Shown one piece after another: positions 1 to 12,400 of a DNA stretch of 64,000 nucleotides. A program made the translations under genes and the position numbers. The first letter of the stretch is position 1. Each line of letters begins with the position of its first letter. The DNA is taken from NCBI GenBank assembly GCA_944989445.1, contig CALYLW010000018.1, positions 2,770,430 through 2,834,429 of the forward strand. The letters run 5' to 3'. The notes under the pieces were generated by a model. The model was given only the letters and a program-made list of their open reading frames with translations, ran no database searches and was not told where the DNA came from. The stretch is from Ampullaceana balthica (Eukaryota; Mollusca; Gastropoda; Lymnaeidae).

Positions 1-372
1 TCTAATTTAAAAACTGAAAGTAACTGTGCATGGTTTATCGTAGTATTATTGCACTTTTAAATATAAATGCGTTCATGTGACAGATCAAAGATGTACACAC
101 AAAATATATATTTTTTGGCTATAAATAATAACAGGTTTTTATTAATAATTGAAAATAATTAAAATAAATAGTTCCAAAAGTTTTAATGAATTCATTCACT
201 TATCTCACTTTATTTGTCATTTTTCTCTCCCTTGAAATTTTTTTCTAAAAACATTATTTTTTTACTTTATTTTATTTTTATATGATCTATTATGTAACTA
301 ACTCTCAAACTTAAATACCAAATAAGAATATTCTGTCTATTGTTCATATATCTTTTACTGTCAACCATGCAG

Positions 373-3300
373 CATCTCAACATGAATCATTTGCAACTAA
401 TGTGTCATCTTCGTCGGAAGTGACAAAACTTTTACAACAAATAGAGGAGAAATTTAAGACTGTTCCTTCAATAGCCATCCATGCCGCTGGCATCACTAAA
501 GATAATTTTCTTCTAAAGCTGGACGAACAAAGCTTTGATGAAGTTATAAATGTTAATCTGAAAGTAAGTTCAAGCTACTACACTGCTCATTATTACACAT
601 TCACATACATGAGTTATGTCTTGGAGAATCATGAAGAATGTAACATCTGTAGATATTATTATGTAACAAAGTGCGTTTTTTATCTATTTAAATTTTATTG
701 AAAGTTCTGTATCTATCGCAGGGAACTTTCCTAATAAATCAAGCTGTGGGTAGAGCAATGCAAAAAGCTAAAATTGAAAATGGGTCAATTGTTAATATTT
801 CAAGCATTGTTGGAAAGGTAGGCATAAGACATTTTTTAACCTTTGAGTACAAATAGTACAATAGCTTTGTTAACATGTAAAAATATGTTAGTGCAGTGCA
901 AAACAATCCCAAAAACTTAACATCCTGTGTATTAAAAAACAAGTACTAAGTGTAAGAGAAGTGTTGTGTTGTTGTATTGACTTTGAGCGTGTGAGTTGAC
1001 TAGTATGAAACACGTGGTTTGTGATGTGAACTGTAAGCGTGTGTGGTCGTGGACTGGGAGGATGGCTGACTATATATTATATAGACGGTTCAAGAGGTAA
1101 CCGAGGAGGTTGATTGTACATTTGATTGCAGTTGATTGTATAGAGTGATTAAAGACAGTTGTTAACCAGACACAGTGTGTTAAAGTATTGTTATTTGACC
1201 TATAAGGTCTATTACACTAAGGGTTTTAATTTTTTACAAAATACATGCATCTAAAAAATAAAACATCTAATTATTCTAATATAGTTTTTTAAAATTTCTT
1301 TAATCATTAAAAGCAATTTTAAAGCCTGTATCCTGCATTCATCCTATTTTAAAGCCTATATCCTGCATTCATCCTATTTTAAAGCCTACATCCTGCGTTC
1401 ATCCTATTTTAAAACCTATATCCTGCATTCATCCTATTTTAAAGCCTATATCCTGCATTCATCTTATTTTAAAGCCTATATCCTGCATTCATCTTATTTT
1501 AAAGCCTATATCTTGAATTCATCCTATTTTAAAGCCTACATCCTGTATTCATCCTATTTTCTAAAGGTGATGAATAGAGAAGCAATTGCATGCATTAACT
1601 ATATTTAATTCTAATAAAATTAGAAATAAACCCACATGTTCATATGTATTAAGTACGATTTGATTTCTGAGCCCAGAATAGTCAGTAAAACCTATCAACT
1701 TATTCCCCCTCCCCCCTTTATGACAGAATGGCAATGTTGGCCAAGCAAATTATGCTGCATCTAAAGCAGGAGTGATTGGGCTCACAAAAACTGCTGCAAA
1801 AGAGCTGGCTAGGTAAGTAGATAAATTTTGTAACACATTTTCAATTTCTTTTCTGTCATATATAGTCATATTGATATTGTTTTTTTAAAAATTCGAGATA
1901 TTTTACCATTTTTTTATTAACTCACTTTTGTTCCTGTTTTGTGCGCCTGTCCACAATTTTTCAAATCTGCCAACGTAAAATTAAACCACTTCTAATGATC
2001 CTAGAGATCTCAAAATTTTACCACAGATAGATCTTGGATGACAATGCATTGTATCAAAATTTCAGATCGATCGAATGTACCGTTATTAAATTATTGAACT
2101 TTTTAGTTTATCTATATATAAGCCTATGTATTATCCGTCAGCCCTTGTTTACATTACATTCACGTGCCGAGTTCACACCAACCCCGACCACAGAAACCAT
2201 GTTTAACATCAAGGGGAGATCAGTCATTTCCAGTCTGTAAATGTTTGTTGGGCAATGCGTATTATATTTGAACATAATCAATACTTCAAAACTCACCATA
2301 GCATACACTTAGACTAAAAAGAATAAAATAAATAGAAGTAAAAAAAAGATTTTTAAAAACCACGTTTTTATAAGCGGACTAAAAAGAAGAAAATAAATTT
2401 TTTAAATTTAAAATAAGTACCATGATGTAATATGACTAAAAACGTGGGCGGACGCTTTTTAGGCGTTTGGCTAAAATGATTAGGGTTTACAAATGACAAG
2501 TAAGAAAATGAGTGAATTGAATTAGTTAAGCCCGAGAAGCGCCCGCCCCACGTTTTTAGTCATATTATATCATAGTACTAGTACTTATTTTAAAAATCTA
2601 TTTTCTTCTTTTTAGTCCGCTTATAAAAACGTTTTTAAAAATCTTTTTTTTAACTTCTATTTTGTTCTCTATTTCTTAAGTTGTCTAAATCATGACAATA
2701 GGTTATAACCCTCATACCTCAACCCTTGATTCTGCTAAATTATTGACACAAACCATCCAACATAGCTTTTAAAATGTTTTACTCAGCAGTGCAAAATAAT
2801 GTATTCTTCTCTTTTAACTGACAATAAAACTATTCACAATATTTCTGTCCACATAATAGGTACAACATAAGAGTAAACGCAATCCTGCCTGGATTCATTA
2901 TGACCCCAATGACCGATACTGTGCCTGACCATGTGATGCAGATGATTAAAGCCATGATTCCTTTACAGAGATTTGGTCAACCAGAAGGTGCTGTTTTTAA
3001 ATTTTAACAAGTTTTATATTTATTCCTAATGCTTCTATCTAAAAGATGGACTGAATTTATTCCAATAGGATATCTTGAAACTATATTTTATTTTTAAATC
3101 TTGATTAAAATTTGTTTTGATTGATGAAAAAACAAAACAAAAAAACCCACAAAAATAATATTTAAAATTAATTTCTTTGAAAAAGATTTTTTAAAATTTT
3201 AAATGCCTTTCAATTCTTCATTCTTGTCAGACATTTAACGAAAAGTCAGGATCCTAATTCACTCAATGTTCTTTTCATATTGCAAAGAAACTCTCAGTTT

Positions 3301-4659
3301 GGTACCTGTATCACCAATTTCACTTCACTTGTCAAGATCACGAGCAATGAGTCTGTATCTGTAATGCAAATATATGCATTTCCCTAAAATACCGTTAGTC
3401 AATTCACAGGACATCATAATATGTTTCAATGGCACCCTTTTGTACAACCTGTTATTGTAAACATATTTTTTAAAATTTAGTCTTTGAAGAATGTACCATG
3501 AGGTCAGAGATAGGATTGAATTAAAACTTAAGACTAAGTTATAAAATAATTAAGGCTATAAAATATAAACCATGTGAACAGTGAAAGGTCAGTGGTGACC
3601 TTTCTATGGTAAATTTATATTTTCCATCATTCATTCTTGTGAGAATGAGTAATCATGCATAAAGGATGCAGTGAAAACATGTTGTCCATATGTTACTGAT
3701 TGTTACACATAAGATGTCTGAAATGTCTTCTCAGGGTCAGTTACTGATCATGACATGTATTGTTCTATGGGGGTCAGTTACTGATCATGACATGTATTGT
3801 TCTATGGGGTCAGTTACTAATCATGACATGTTGTATTGTTCTATGGGGGTCAGTTACTAATCATGACATGTTGTATTGTTCTATGGGGGTCAGTTCCTAA
3901 TCATGACATGTATTGTTCTATGGGGTGGTTAAGTATAAAAAAAAACTCAATAGGACATCAGGAAAAGGTACAAAATTGAATTTTTCAAGACAAAAGTCCT
4001 TCAAGTATATTTGAAGGTCTCACTGAAGACTACTGTTGTCAGGTGGAAAATGTATGAGATTTCAATTCTTCAAGAAGTGGGTCACAATTGAGATACAACA
4101 GTCCATCTCAAACAGTCAGAGCAAACCAATGAAAAGTGTATTTTAAAAGTGAAAAATATTTGTTAGATAGTAATGAATTTACTTGCTATTATTAATTATA
4201 ATTTTGCAAAAACATAGAGGGTAATAATATAAAGTCATCTCTTCATTCTAAATCATAAGATGTTTTACAATCCTACTTTAACTTTAAGTTGTTATTAATA
4301 TTTTTAGTCTACCCATGATAAGTATAGTATTTGGTTTCCTCAGAGGTGGCAGAAGTGTGTGCCTTCCTTGCCTCTCCACGCAGCAGCTACATAACCGGGC
4401 AAGCTATTGAGGTCACAGGTTTGTTAAAATTATTTAATAATACAGTTAATTGATTTAGCATTTTTATTTATTTGAAATTGTAAGCCTTGCAAACACACAA
4501 GTGATGTAGCCCAATAGATAAATAGTAATTAGCGTATAGTCAATTTATAAAAATAAGTGTTCTTAATCAATAACAAAATAGAATTTTATATTCTTTTGCT
4601 TGTATCAACTAGCATTTTTCTTTTTACATGTTTATTTTCCAGGTGGATTAAACTTTTAA
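373..4659 (+). CDS. HSD17B8: HSD17B8-like short-chain dehydrogenase, 3' six coding exons (5' partial)
   Basis: Six exons join in frame at GT-AG sites: 373-563, 722-817, 1727-1812, 2860-2987, 4344-4418 and 4643-4659 (stop TAA). Together they encode about 196 residues; vertebrate HSD17B8 is about 261, so the Rossmann Gly-rich N-terminus lies upstream of the window. Visible SDR landmarks are the HAAGI turn, VNLKGTF, the catalytic Ser in NISSIVG, the Tyr-x3-Lys pair in YAASKAG, the PGFIMTPMT cofactor loop and the C-terminal EVTGGL. The wording around the active site ([18 protein letters not shown]) fits HSD17B8 better than its paralogue CBR4. In vertebrates HSD17B8 is the alpha subunit of mitochondrial 3-ketoacyl-ACP reductase (with CBR4), acts in mitochondrial fatty acid synthesis, and also oxidises estradiol. 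An AATAAA lies 15 nt after the stop (4674-4679). Introns carry a solo LTR, two minisatellites and a hairpin repeat; no exon is disrupted. Confidence 0.93.
951..1216 (+). mobile_element. Solo LTR of an LTR retrotransposon (266 bp)
   Basis: The segment begins TGTAA and ends TTACA, a perfect short inverted terminus of the TG...CA type. It is flanked on both sides by the direct repeat CTAAG (946-950 and 1217-1221), the 5-bp target duplication usual for Gypsy- and BEL-type elements. Inside are a TATA-rich stretch (1071-1084) and a possible poly(A) signal, ATTAAA, near 1149. No internal gag/pol sequence adjoins it, so it is read as a recombination-derived solo LTR in an HSD17B8 intron. Its superfamily cannot be decided from the LTR alone. 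Confidence 0.75.
1315..1560. repeat. 30-bp minisatellite, about 8 copies
   Basis: Tandem copies of a 30-bp unit containing AAAGCCTATATCCTGCATTC, with few substitutions. It lies in the intron just upstream of the exon carrying the HSD17B8 catalytic tyrosine. Confidence 0.95.
1897..2670. repeat. Hairpin-bearing dispersed repeat, copy 1 (CACGTTTTTA subfamily)
   Basis: Its left half shares several hundred bases with 20870-21160 and 44655-45060, including the core module near 2037-2095. Its right half is a nested inverted repeat. Outer arms at about 2355-2395 and 2600-2640 both read as the CACGTTTTTATAAGCGGAC / GTCCGCTTATAAAAACG pair; inner arms at about 2430-2460 and 2535-2570 pair across GACTAAAAACGTGGGCGG. 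No coding potential. The element lies in an HSD17B8 intron. Non-autonomous DNA element is the likely class, superfamily unknown. Confidence 0.7.
3734..3926. repeat. 36-39-bp minisatellite, 5 copies
   Basis: Tandem units beginning GGGTCAGTTACTGATCATGA. Two of the copies gain a TGT insertion that shifts the period from 36 to 39. Located in the long fourth visible intron of the HSD17B8 gene. Confidence 0.92.
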
Positions 4660-5164
4660 AAACAAGCTCTGGCAATAAATTCATCAAGAAGATACAAAAT
4701 AATTTATAAGTACCGGTACATAATTTATTAGAAACATCATTTTTTTAAATTGGGAAATGTGCATCATGTTTATTTTACTAGGTTGAAATTGTTGCCATAT
4801 ACATAAAACTTTAATTATTTTGTATAAATATTTATGTTTAGGATAACATTTAAAATGTTTTTTCCCCACACTCACACAAATCTGATGTTTAATTTACTTT
4901 TAAATGTTGTGTAACAAAATTATTGGGCTAAAAAAAAACATGGTTTTGATCGTCGAAAAATCAGGGACTTTTTATAAAGAGTAGCATATTGTTATTAACA
5001 TTAAAGATTACTTAGACTTAAACTTGGTGGCTTTATAACTGTTATAAAATTTGACAAATATTTATTTATAGTTTTATTAATGTGATTTAAATTAGAATTA
5101 GATTTCTAACTATAATTCTATAAAACAATATTTATTTACAAAAGATTATGAGAATTATATTATA
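4660..5164. other. HSD17B8 3' UTR and AT-rich flank
   Basis: Very AT-rich sequence after the HSD17B8 stop codon with several AATAAA-like signals. No ORF or recognisable repeat was seen. Confidence 0.5.
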
Positions 5165-5482
5165 CGAGCAACAAAGCCCGTCCAAGGACGTTCCGCCACC
5201 GTTCGGTGGCATGTTGTAACTCCCCTCCAACAACCGTCTCGACAGGCATACATGTGCATCACGTCAAAAATACTATAGTAAAAATAAATAAAAAAATAAA
5301 TCCCAACGCGCATAACTCAAAATAAAGTCTTGGAAGAAATACTGCACCAAAATAACTCGTTTTGAACGTCCGCGTAAATGGCGTGAACGTGTTCAATATG
5401 ATTGGCTGTAGGAGTCATATGTGTTTGAGGGACCAATCGCTATAGATGACGGGACAGAAACTTGCCTTTTATTATATAGGAT
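5165..5482. repeat. Unclassified short interspersed element
   Basis: A block of higher GC than its surroundings starts near CGAGCAACAAAGCCCGTCC and ends CTTGCCTTTTATTATATAGG. ATTATAT occurs on both sides (near 5155 and 5481) and may be a target duplication. It contains a small CCACCG/CGGTGG hairpin. The ending CTTGCCTTTTATTAT recurs at 16547-16561, so this looks like one end of a shared family. No protein is encoded. Confidence 0.45.
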
Positions 5483-6103
5483 TATATCTGAATTCTTGTT
5501 ATAATTGAATTTCCTTGTACTTGTACCAATCTGTATGATTCTAAGAAACACAAACGAGTTGTGTGATTAGAACAATAAATGTAAAGCTTTATTCATGAAC
5601 AAATACATATGAGAATATTTCAGCAAATGCCTTCATCAGTAAAACTAAATAACACAAGTATTTAAATTACTTTATTGTTTAATCATACAATTCGTTTGAG
5701 TATCTTGCATTTTATTTGAATGGCTTATTGCAGTCCAGTTCTGCATGACATCATTCTAAAAACCTAGTATTTCTTAAAATTTTATCAAAAGTGATTATTA
5801 TATTTTTACATTTATATCTAAGTTGAACATATGTTGCTATTTACAAATAAATTGTGTTATTTCATCTACTCTTTGTGTGTGCTCATTTTAATTTATTTAA
5901 GTGTAAAATCATTCCTAGTTTATATCATACTTAATAAAACATATAATCAAGCTTGAGCATCACATGAGAATCACAATTAAAAAATCCTATCTGTCCCTTG
6001 AACCTGTCCCTAAAAGCCTAAATTCCATTTTCTGACCAAGCTGGTCTATAGGACAAGTAAAGCAGAATTCACAAGTTTCTAGATTCACTGCATACCAAGG
6101 GAT
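5483..6103. other. AT-rich non-coding DNA
   Basis: No gene, strong repeat or regulatory element was recognised. Confidence 0.4.
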
Positions 6104-6245
6104 TGTGTGGCTAGCACAATGCCCAGCCGCATCTACTTTTCCCCAACTAATGTCAGGTTCCTATCAGAGCGGGTTAGACTCAGGAACACTAAAGGAGGTC
6201 TCGCCCTCCACTGGAACCAGATCGCTCATCTCACGATTTGCTAAT
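6104..6245 (-). repeat. SINE-like remnant
   Basis: The GTGTGGCTAGCACAATG ... CCCCAACTAATGTCAGGTTC arrangement resembles the body of tRNA-derived SINEs found in molluscs (recalled pattern, not searched). The right end, where a tRNA-like head would be expected on the minus strand, is degraded. Confidence 0.4.
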
Positions 6246-6392
6246 TTTTACAGAGATAATGACTATTTTTGTGATCGTTAGTTGTTATGAATGACTGCAT
6301 TCATTCAATTCCAACATTACTTTGTCAATTGCAAGATATCATAATCATGTTATACCTCCTTTCACCTTCAACCTTCCCCGTCTATTTAAAAA

Positions 6393-6632
6393 TATTAAAA
6401 AGGTTGTTCAATATAATACGCACCGCGTGACTGTCTAGCACAAAAATGTACATGATACAAAGAGATAAACTAAATTCATTAATTTAATTATGGTACGTTA
6501 ATTTATCTGAAATTTTGATACAATGCATTGTTAGGTGACAAAAGTCTATGAGCGAAATGTCAGCTTTTATTTTTTCCACGGGACCACGAGATAGAGAGAC
6601 AAAACGGTGAAGTTAATATAAGGGATTTAAAA
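6393..6632 (+). repeat. Microsatellite-type mosaic element, dispersed single copy
   Basis: Begins with GGTTGTTCAATATAATACGC, carries the core module (AATTTAATTATGGTACGTT ... CTGAAATTTTGATAC), then a short GAGA tract, and ends GAAGTTAATATAAGGGATTT. The same order of parts occurs at 32575-32867 and 33075-33372, and the same ending at 29024, so this is an isolated member of the family that forms the 27-33 kb cluster. Confidence 0.6.
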
Positions 6633-6926
6633 ATGCCACATTTGTTAGTTTAGTTAATTTCTATCACAATTATTCAATTATAAACTTAATGAAAACATTT
6701 TATCACTTTCTTAAGCTGTGCTAATTTGAACAGAAGTACAGAAATTTCACTCTGCCTCTGTCAGAACATTCCGCATTGTTACAAAATTTTTAATAATTCC
6801 TGTCCCTGAATAGTTTATTCTTAGTGTCTTATTTATTAACTAACAAAAAAATTATGGATGGTCAAAAATAGAGATTGATTAGTTACTATTGAAACTACTG
6901 CATTATTACAACTTTCTTTAAACAGA

Positions 6927-7155
6927 CGTGTGGCTGGATAGCGAAGTCAGTAGTGCGCTCGCCTCACAAAGCTGAGGGGGTGGGATCAAGCCCACGCAAA
7001 GCCAAAATATAATTGATACGCTAAGAAAGTCCTCCGCTGACCCCTGGAAGGGAATTGGGGCACCCACCAGGTATATACAAGCTTCGAGTAAGCTCTAATG
7101 GAAACATTAGGGATCCCCTACGTCCATCAGTCATGGGACTTACTTTACTTTTGTA
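6927..7155 (+). repeat. tRNA-derived SINE
   Basis: The head GTGTGGCTGGATAGCGAAGT followed by AGTGCGCTCGCCTC and GGGATCAAGCCCACG resembles a tRNA with degenerate A and B boxes (B-box consensus GGTTCGANNCC). A non-tRNA body follows, ending in a TTACTTTAC-type tail near 7140-7155. This is the layout of a Pol III-transcribed SINE mobilised by a LINE. A functional tRNA is excluded because no acceptor stem pairs. Confidence 0.6.
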
Positions 7156-9453
7156 AGTTACAAAAGTCTTGTGACACAACATTATCAGCATTCTTTCCTA
7201 CCACTACCACTTCAAATACTAAAGTACTGATAAAAAAAACTACAAAAAGAAAGTCCAAGTTGAAATGCTTTTAATTGTATCAATTGGAAACAATCCATGA
7301 GTAAAAGAGTTCTTATGATGGACAGAGTCAATGAGTCTGTAATGAATGATCAAGATCTTGGCGAGGTGAAAGAGAAGAGAGACCTAACTATGACAATGCT
7401 TCTCAAACTTTTATTTCATCAAAGAACAGTGATGATACAGATAGGATAGCAAATCACAACCCCTAAGAGTTAAAATGAGGACATTTTGGTATAACTATCC
7501 TGGAACCCGAGTATCTTACTTTGAGAAGCACTGCTTTAAATTTTAAAAAAAAAGAAAGTGATGAATGAAGTAACTATTAACAAATTTGGACAACCCACTT
7601 TATGAGACTGAGACAAATTATGCTCTTAAATCTAAATTTTGAGATTCCCGCTAACAAATTTTAAAAGATCAGGAATTTAGCACCAATTTTAAAGATTCAT
7701 CAGAATTAATGGCTCCCGGAAGACAACTCACATAATCTTACTTTCAAATTACTGTGTTTAAGTGGTGTATGAATTTATAACTTAAATTAATTTTTATTTA
7801 AAGAAGGAACAACTTTTTTATGTTAATAACAATGGAGAGAACAATTCCGGGAAACTATGATCCATAGCATGCATAATTTATAAACCACACATTTAAAGAA
7901 ATAGCACACCCAAGAAAAATGTAGGGATGAAATATACATACGCCATGATGATGAATTAAACTTTCACAAGAGCTGTCTAACACTTACATAAATCGATTTT
8001 TAAAACCATTTTTCACATGTCCATAATCACACTTAGCTTTTCACTTGATCAGTTTACTCCTCTTCCATTTATTCAATTGATTTCTATGAAAAGTTTATCT
8101 CAGTATCATTGTTGCAGGTGTCATTTAAAACCATGCCCTTGCCTAAGTTATATCTCAAGATTATATATATTTACAACTTTATCATTTATGTTACTGTGGT
8201 TTTAATAGAAAAATAAGTAAAACATATGACATGGAATACAAGATGTAAACATTGAATCAGATACCTTTATAAACAACTTTTATCCGAACATTCTAACAGA
8301 AGCTTTAAAAAAATGTTTGAACAAATATCAGTGGCATACTCTGAAAAAAGGCACCAATGTGTTTTAAAATTCTAACAGGCCAACATGCCTAATTACTGGT
8401 GTAATTTCTTCACGGTGGAACACTTAAATTCTATTTATATTATGACCAACATATTTTTTCCTTACATTGTAATCTACATTTAATTTTCAAACTAGCATCA
8501 TTATTTACATTCCAGTTTGATAAGTTTTTATCCCAATGTGTTAATTTTCCTGGCGTAATGAGCCTGATGTGTTGATTTCAATGAAGTCAGGGTATTTAAG
8601 CAATGGAGTGAAAATTATGTATATAATTGTAAAATATTAAAAGTTCCAGATAAGCCATGAAAGTTTAATAACAGTTACAAATGAAATATCTTCAACACGT
8701 TATTCAATGCCAGTTTTTTCTTCAGGATCCAAGTTTTTCTCCAAACAGCTTATATAAATATAAGCAACTTAAGGAGCTAGCAATCTTGTAGAGTTAGCCA
8801 AAACCGAATGAGAACATAACATAAGCTCTAAGTATTTTGAACAAACACATTTTTGGGTGGCTATTTATTATACTTATACTTTTAAATTAAAAATCACCAT
8901 TAATGATGAAACTTAAAAATTAAGTGCTAAATATTTATTTTAGGGAGAAAAATGTTCATAATGGAAAGCATAGATAATTAAGCATATGCTACATTTTGTT
9001 GTTTGTTTTCAGAGTCTTATGCTGGGGTTGTCCTTAAAGAATAAAAGATCAAGGCATTAAAAAGTGTCAATAAAACACTCAAATAAAAAAAATTCTAATA
9101 AACAAAGGGGAAAATGTAAAATACAAATATTAAGCTTTACTTCATCGGCATGTTATCACCACATTGATAATAATGTTTGCATGTGGTGTGAGAAGTACCT
9201 CAAATAAAATTAAACCTACAGTTCCATCTTTAAAAAAAAATAACTAAGTAAAAATGGAAACAATACTGAAATAAGTTAAAATTGTTTGTATTTAATAAAA
9301 CAGACTGATAACCCCACCCTAGAAGAATGCATGTGGGTTACTATGATGATGCCAGCATTGACTGCTAATGGTATTCCGTAATGGATGAGGATGCAGCAAT
9401 CAAACTGTTTTTGTGGAGGGAGGGTGGTGGTGTCAAAAGTTCCAAAGGTAAGT
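7156..9453. other. Convergent intergenic region / EDF1 3' UTR
   Basis: AT-rich sequence between the converging HSD17B8 and EDF1 genes. Minus-strand AATAAA signals (TTTATT on the plus strand, for example near 8934) could end EDF1 transcripts. No coding exon or clear transposon was recognised. Confidence 0.4.
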
Positions 9454-12400
9454 TCATTTTTTGGCTAACGGCTGACCTTTGTCTCTGCCACGAAGTTTAA
9501 TAGCTGAAAAATTATAAGACATCATTTTAAAAGAAAGTTTCAGAGAAGCACAACTAAAGGGACAATTTTTATTTTTTTAAACGTCTAACCAACATGTAAA
9601 TGTATATAATCTTTAATTATTATTACTAACGTATTCCCCGAAAGGTAAGAGATAAATTTTAAAGGTACTATGAATAATCATCACCTATTCTTCCTTCAAA
9701 ATATCAACATCTTATCATATCTTATCTGTTTCAGACGCTCCTTCTATACAGAAGATTATTGCGTCCTACGCTTATCTATGGTTTGTGTTTAGTCCTGCAT
9801 TCTTATTAGAGTTTTAAATGTTGATTAAGGGTTGGCTTTCCTGGTTTCTTCAGGCAACCCATTCCACGCCCGAATTCCGGACGGGAAGAACGAAAATTTG
9901 TATGAGTTTGTTCTCGCATACGGAATAAGAAAGGTGTTTTTATCCTTATGTCTATCTGAGGGTTGTATTAAGTTATCTTTGTGTTGTATTTCTAAATTAG
10001 AGTTAATTGCTTTATGTATGATTACTACTTTGCTCTTGGTCCTTCTATCCTCTAGTGTTTCAAAGTTCAATGATTTAACTAATGGTGTTATTCTAGTCAG
10101 TTTTGAGTATTCTCCAGTGATGAATCTGGCAGCTCTTTTTTGGATTTGTTCTAGTTTATCAATGTTTTCTTTGATGGATGGGTCCCATACAGAAGATGCA
10201 TATTCTAGTACAGGTCTCACCAAAGTGAGATAGCATTTTAGTTTTATATCTTTATTACATTTGTAAAGGTTTCTTTTTATAAAGCCTAAGGCTTTGACTG
10301 AAATTTAAAAAAAAATTTTTGTTGCTGTTGGTTATTGATAAAACTAATAATAAATAACTTAAATTTTTTTTTAACTACAAAAGAAATTATTACCTAATAC
10401 TCTCTCCAGTTTGCCAATAACTTGTTGATTTGGAATAGCTTTTCCACCTTCATAGTCATTGACCACTTGTTGCTTTTCATTAATTTTCTATGAAACAAAA
10501 AGTGCACCAGAAATTTTATTATTGATTTAAACTAAGTAATAGGCGGGTTTTCTATATTTATCAATATCAATCAACACACCAATCTCCTTGAGATGCCACA
10601 AAAAAAAGATTCTTACTGTGGCTAGCTCTTTCTGGGTCCAACCCTTGGCTTGACGACCCTGCTGGATAAGTTTAGCTACATCTAAAGGCACATGTTCATG
10701 GTGCAGTTCCTCTGTCTCCCTATCTAATTTAGCTGTGTTCTTATTGGCTGATATCTGCTTGTTCTGCCCACCTGCAACTGTTTTTTGTTTTAAATTTGAA
10801 AATTAACATTTGAATTAAAGTATTTATAACGTAGAATACTATCAACAGTATATTAAAAAAATAATAATAATAATAATCTTTCCTCTCAATTGATCAGGAC
10901 TTTTTTGTTGGAGAAATGGTTATATAAACTGAAGAAGAAAATCTTAAGAGCAAAGATTAAATTTTTATTGTATAATCAAATGCTTACACTTTTTGTTAGT
11001 CTCCACATCAACCCCTGTTCTCAAAGCTGAATTAACAGCCTAAAATTAAAAACCAAAATTTAAAAAAATATATATTACAGTGTATAATATAAGTATAAGT
11101 GTCTCTTTAATTACCTAAAATTCGTACCTAGAATAATGTTTTTTTTCAAAAATGAGAAGAAATATACAGTTTCAGAACATTTAAATATATATTGCTAGAA
11201 CTAGATTTAGATCTAGCGTCTAACTCTATCGTATTTAGTTACTGAACTGATCAATTATTATTAATTTAGCTTTGAAGGAAATTTTAAAAACAATACTTTA
11301 AGAATTGCAGTTATTTATTTCCAAAATCATGCTATTGAAAATGTGTAACTGCATAAGATGAACACTTGATTGACAGTATACTATTATTGAAGTTTCAGTT
11401 AGGTTTAGTTGTATTTTTAAAACAATCCCTGATAAAATAAAAGGCAGTTGCACATTATAATAGATATGAGCGACACTGATTCTTATAGAGCAAATTTAGC
11501 AATGTAAAACAGATATATTTTAAGGGAAATTTCTGAAGGGTTTAAATCCTGAAGTTTACAAAATTGTATTTTTTAAATAGTATTCATAAAAAAGTAAAAT
11601 TTCAACCTAATTTATAATAGAAGAAGAAGAAGAAGAAGAAAGAACGAAAGAGGGGATATTTCATGTAAAGTAATCAAAAAAGTATTTTAGACCCAACTGG
11701 CAATTACACTTAAATACCATAAAAACATATTCACCTATGCTAGTCCAACTGTAACATTTACAGTTAAAAAGTCCCAGTATTTTGAAATATAGATTGAACA
11801 TTCTCAAAAAAAAATTTTAAAGCTTAAATCAAAGTCCCAAATTTAAAAAAAAATGTAAATTTTTAGCTCTTTATTTTTTCAATCACTTTTTTACTGTAAA
11901 AGGCCAGGAACAGGGCCGTTCCATTAAACCAAAATTTTTGTCTCAACATTTTTGAAAGGCTAGGAAACCAATGGATACGTTTTTAAAAGCAATGCACTCT
12001 AGTAATCAAGTTTGAAGACTGGTTAACTTTAACTTCGCACTTGTATTGATGAGTCAATGCACACGGGCAGTTATTCCGAAAGATTCGCCCTCTACTTCTG
12101 CGTGTTTACTGCATTATGGTGCCTTAATATTTTTTATGGGCTGGTATGTACATAAACATAAAGCCATAAATGATGTTTTAATAGATTTTAATTTTAATAG
12201 AATTTAATGCATTTATTTTGCATGCCAATATTTATTTAAAATTTGCATTGATAGATAGAGTTGGTTGCAATATTTACTTTGGTATGAATATTTATTTTAA
12301 TTTTGCCTACTAGGGACATGACACAACTTGCATACACTAATTTGAGTATATAAAATAAGAATAATTACTGGTACACAAAATCGACCTCAGTAAAAATGGA

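Noticed and set aside
4684..4875. 63-codon minus-strand ORF downstream of HSD17B8
   Set aside because: AT-rich random ORF in the 3' UTR/intergenic region; no domain or splice signal.
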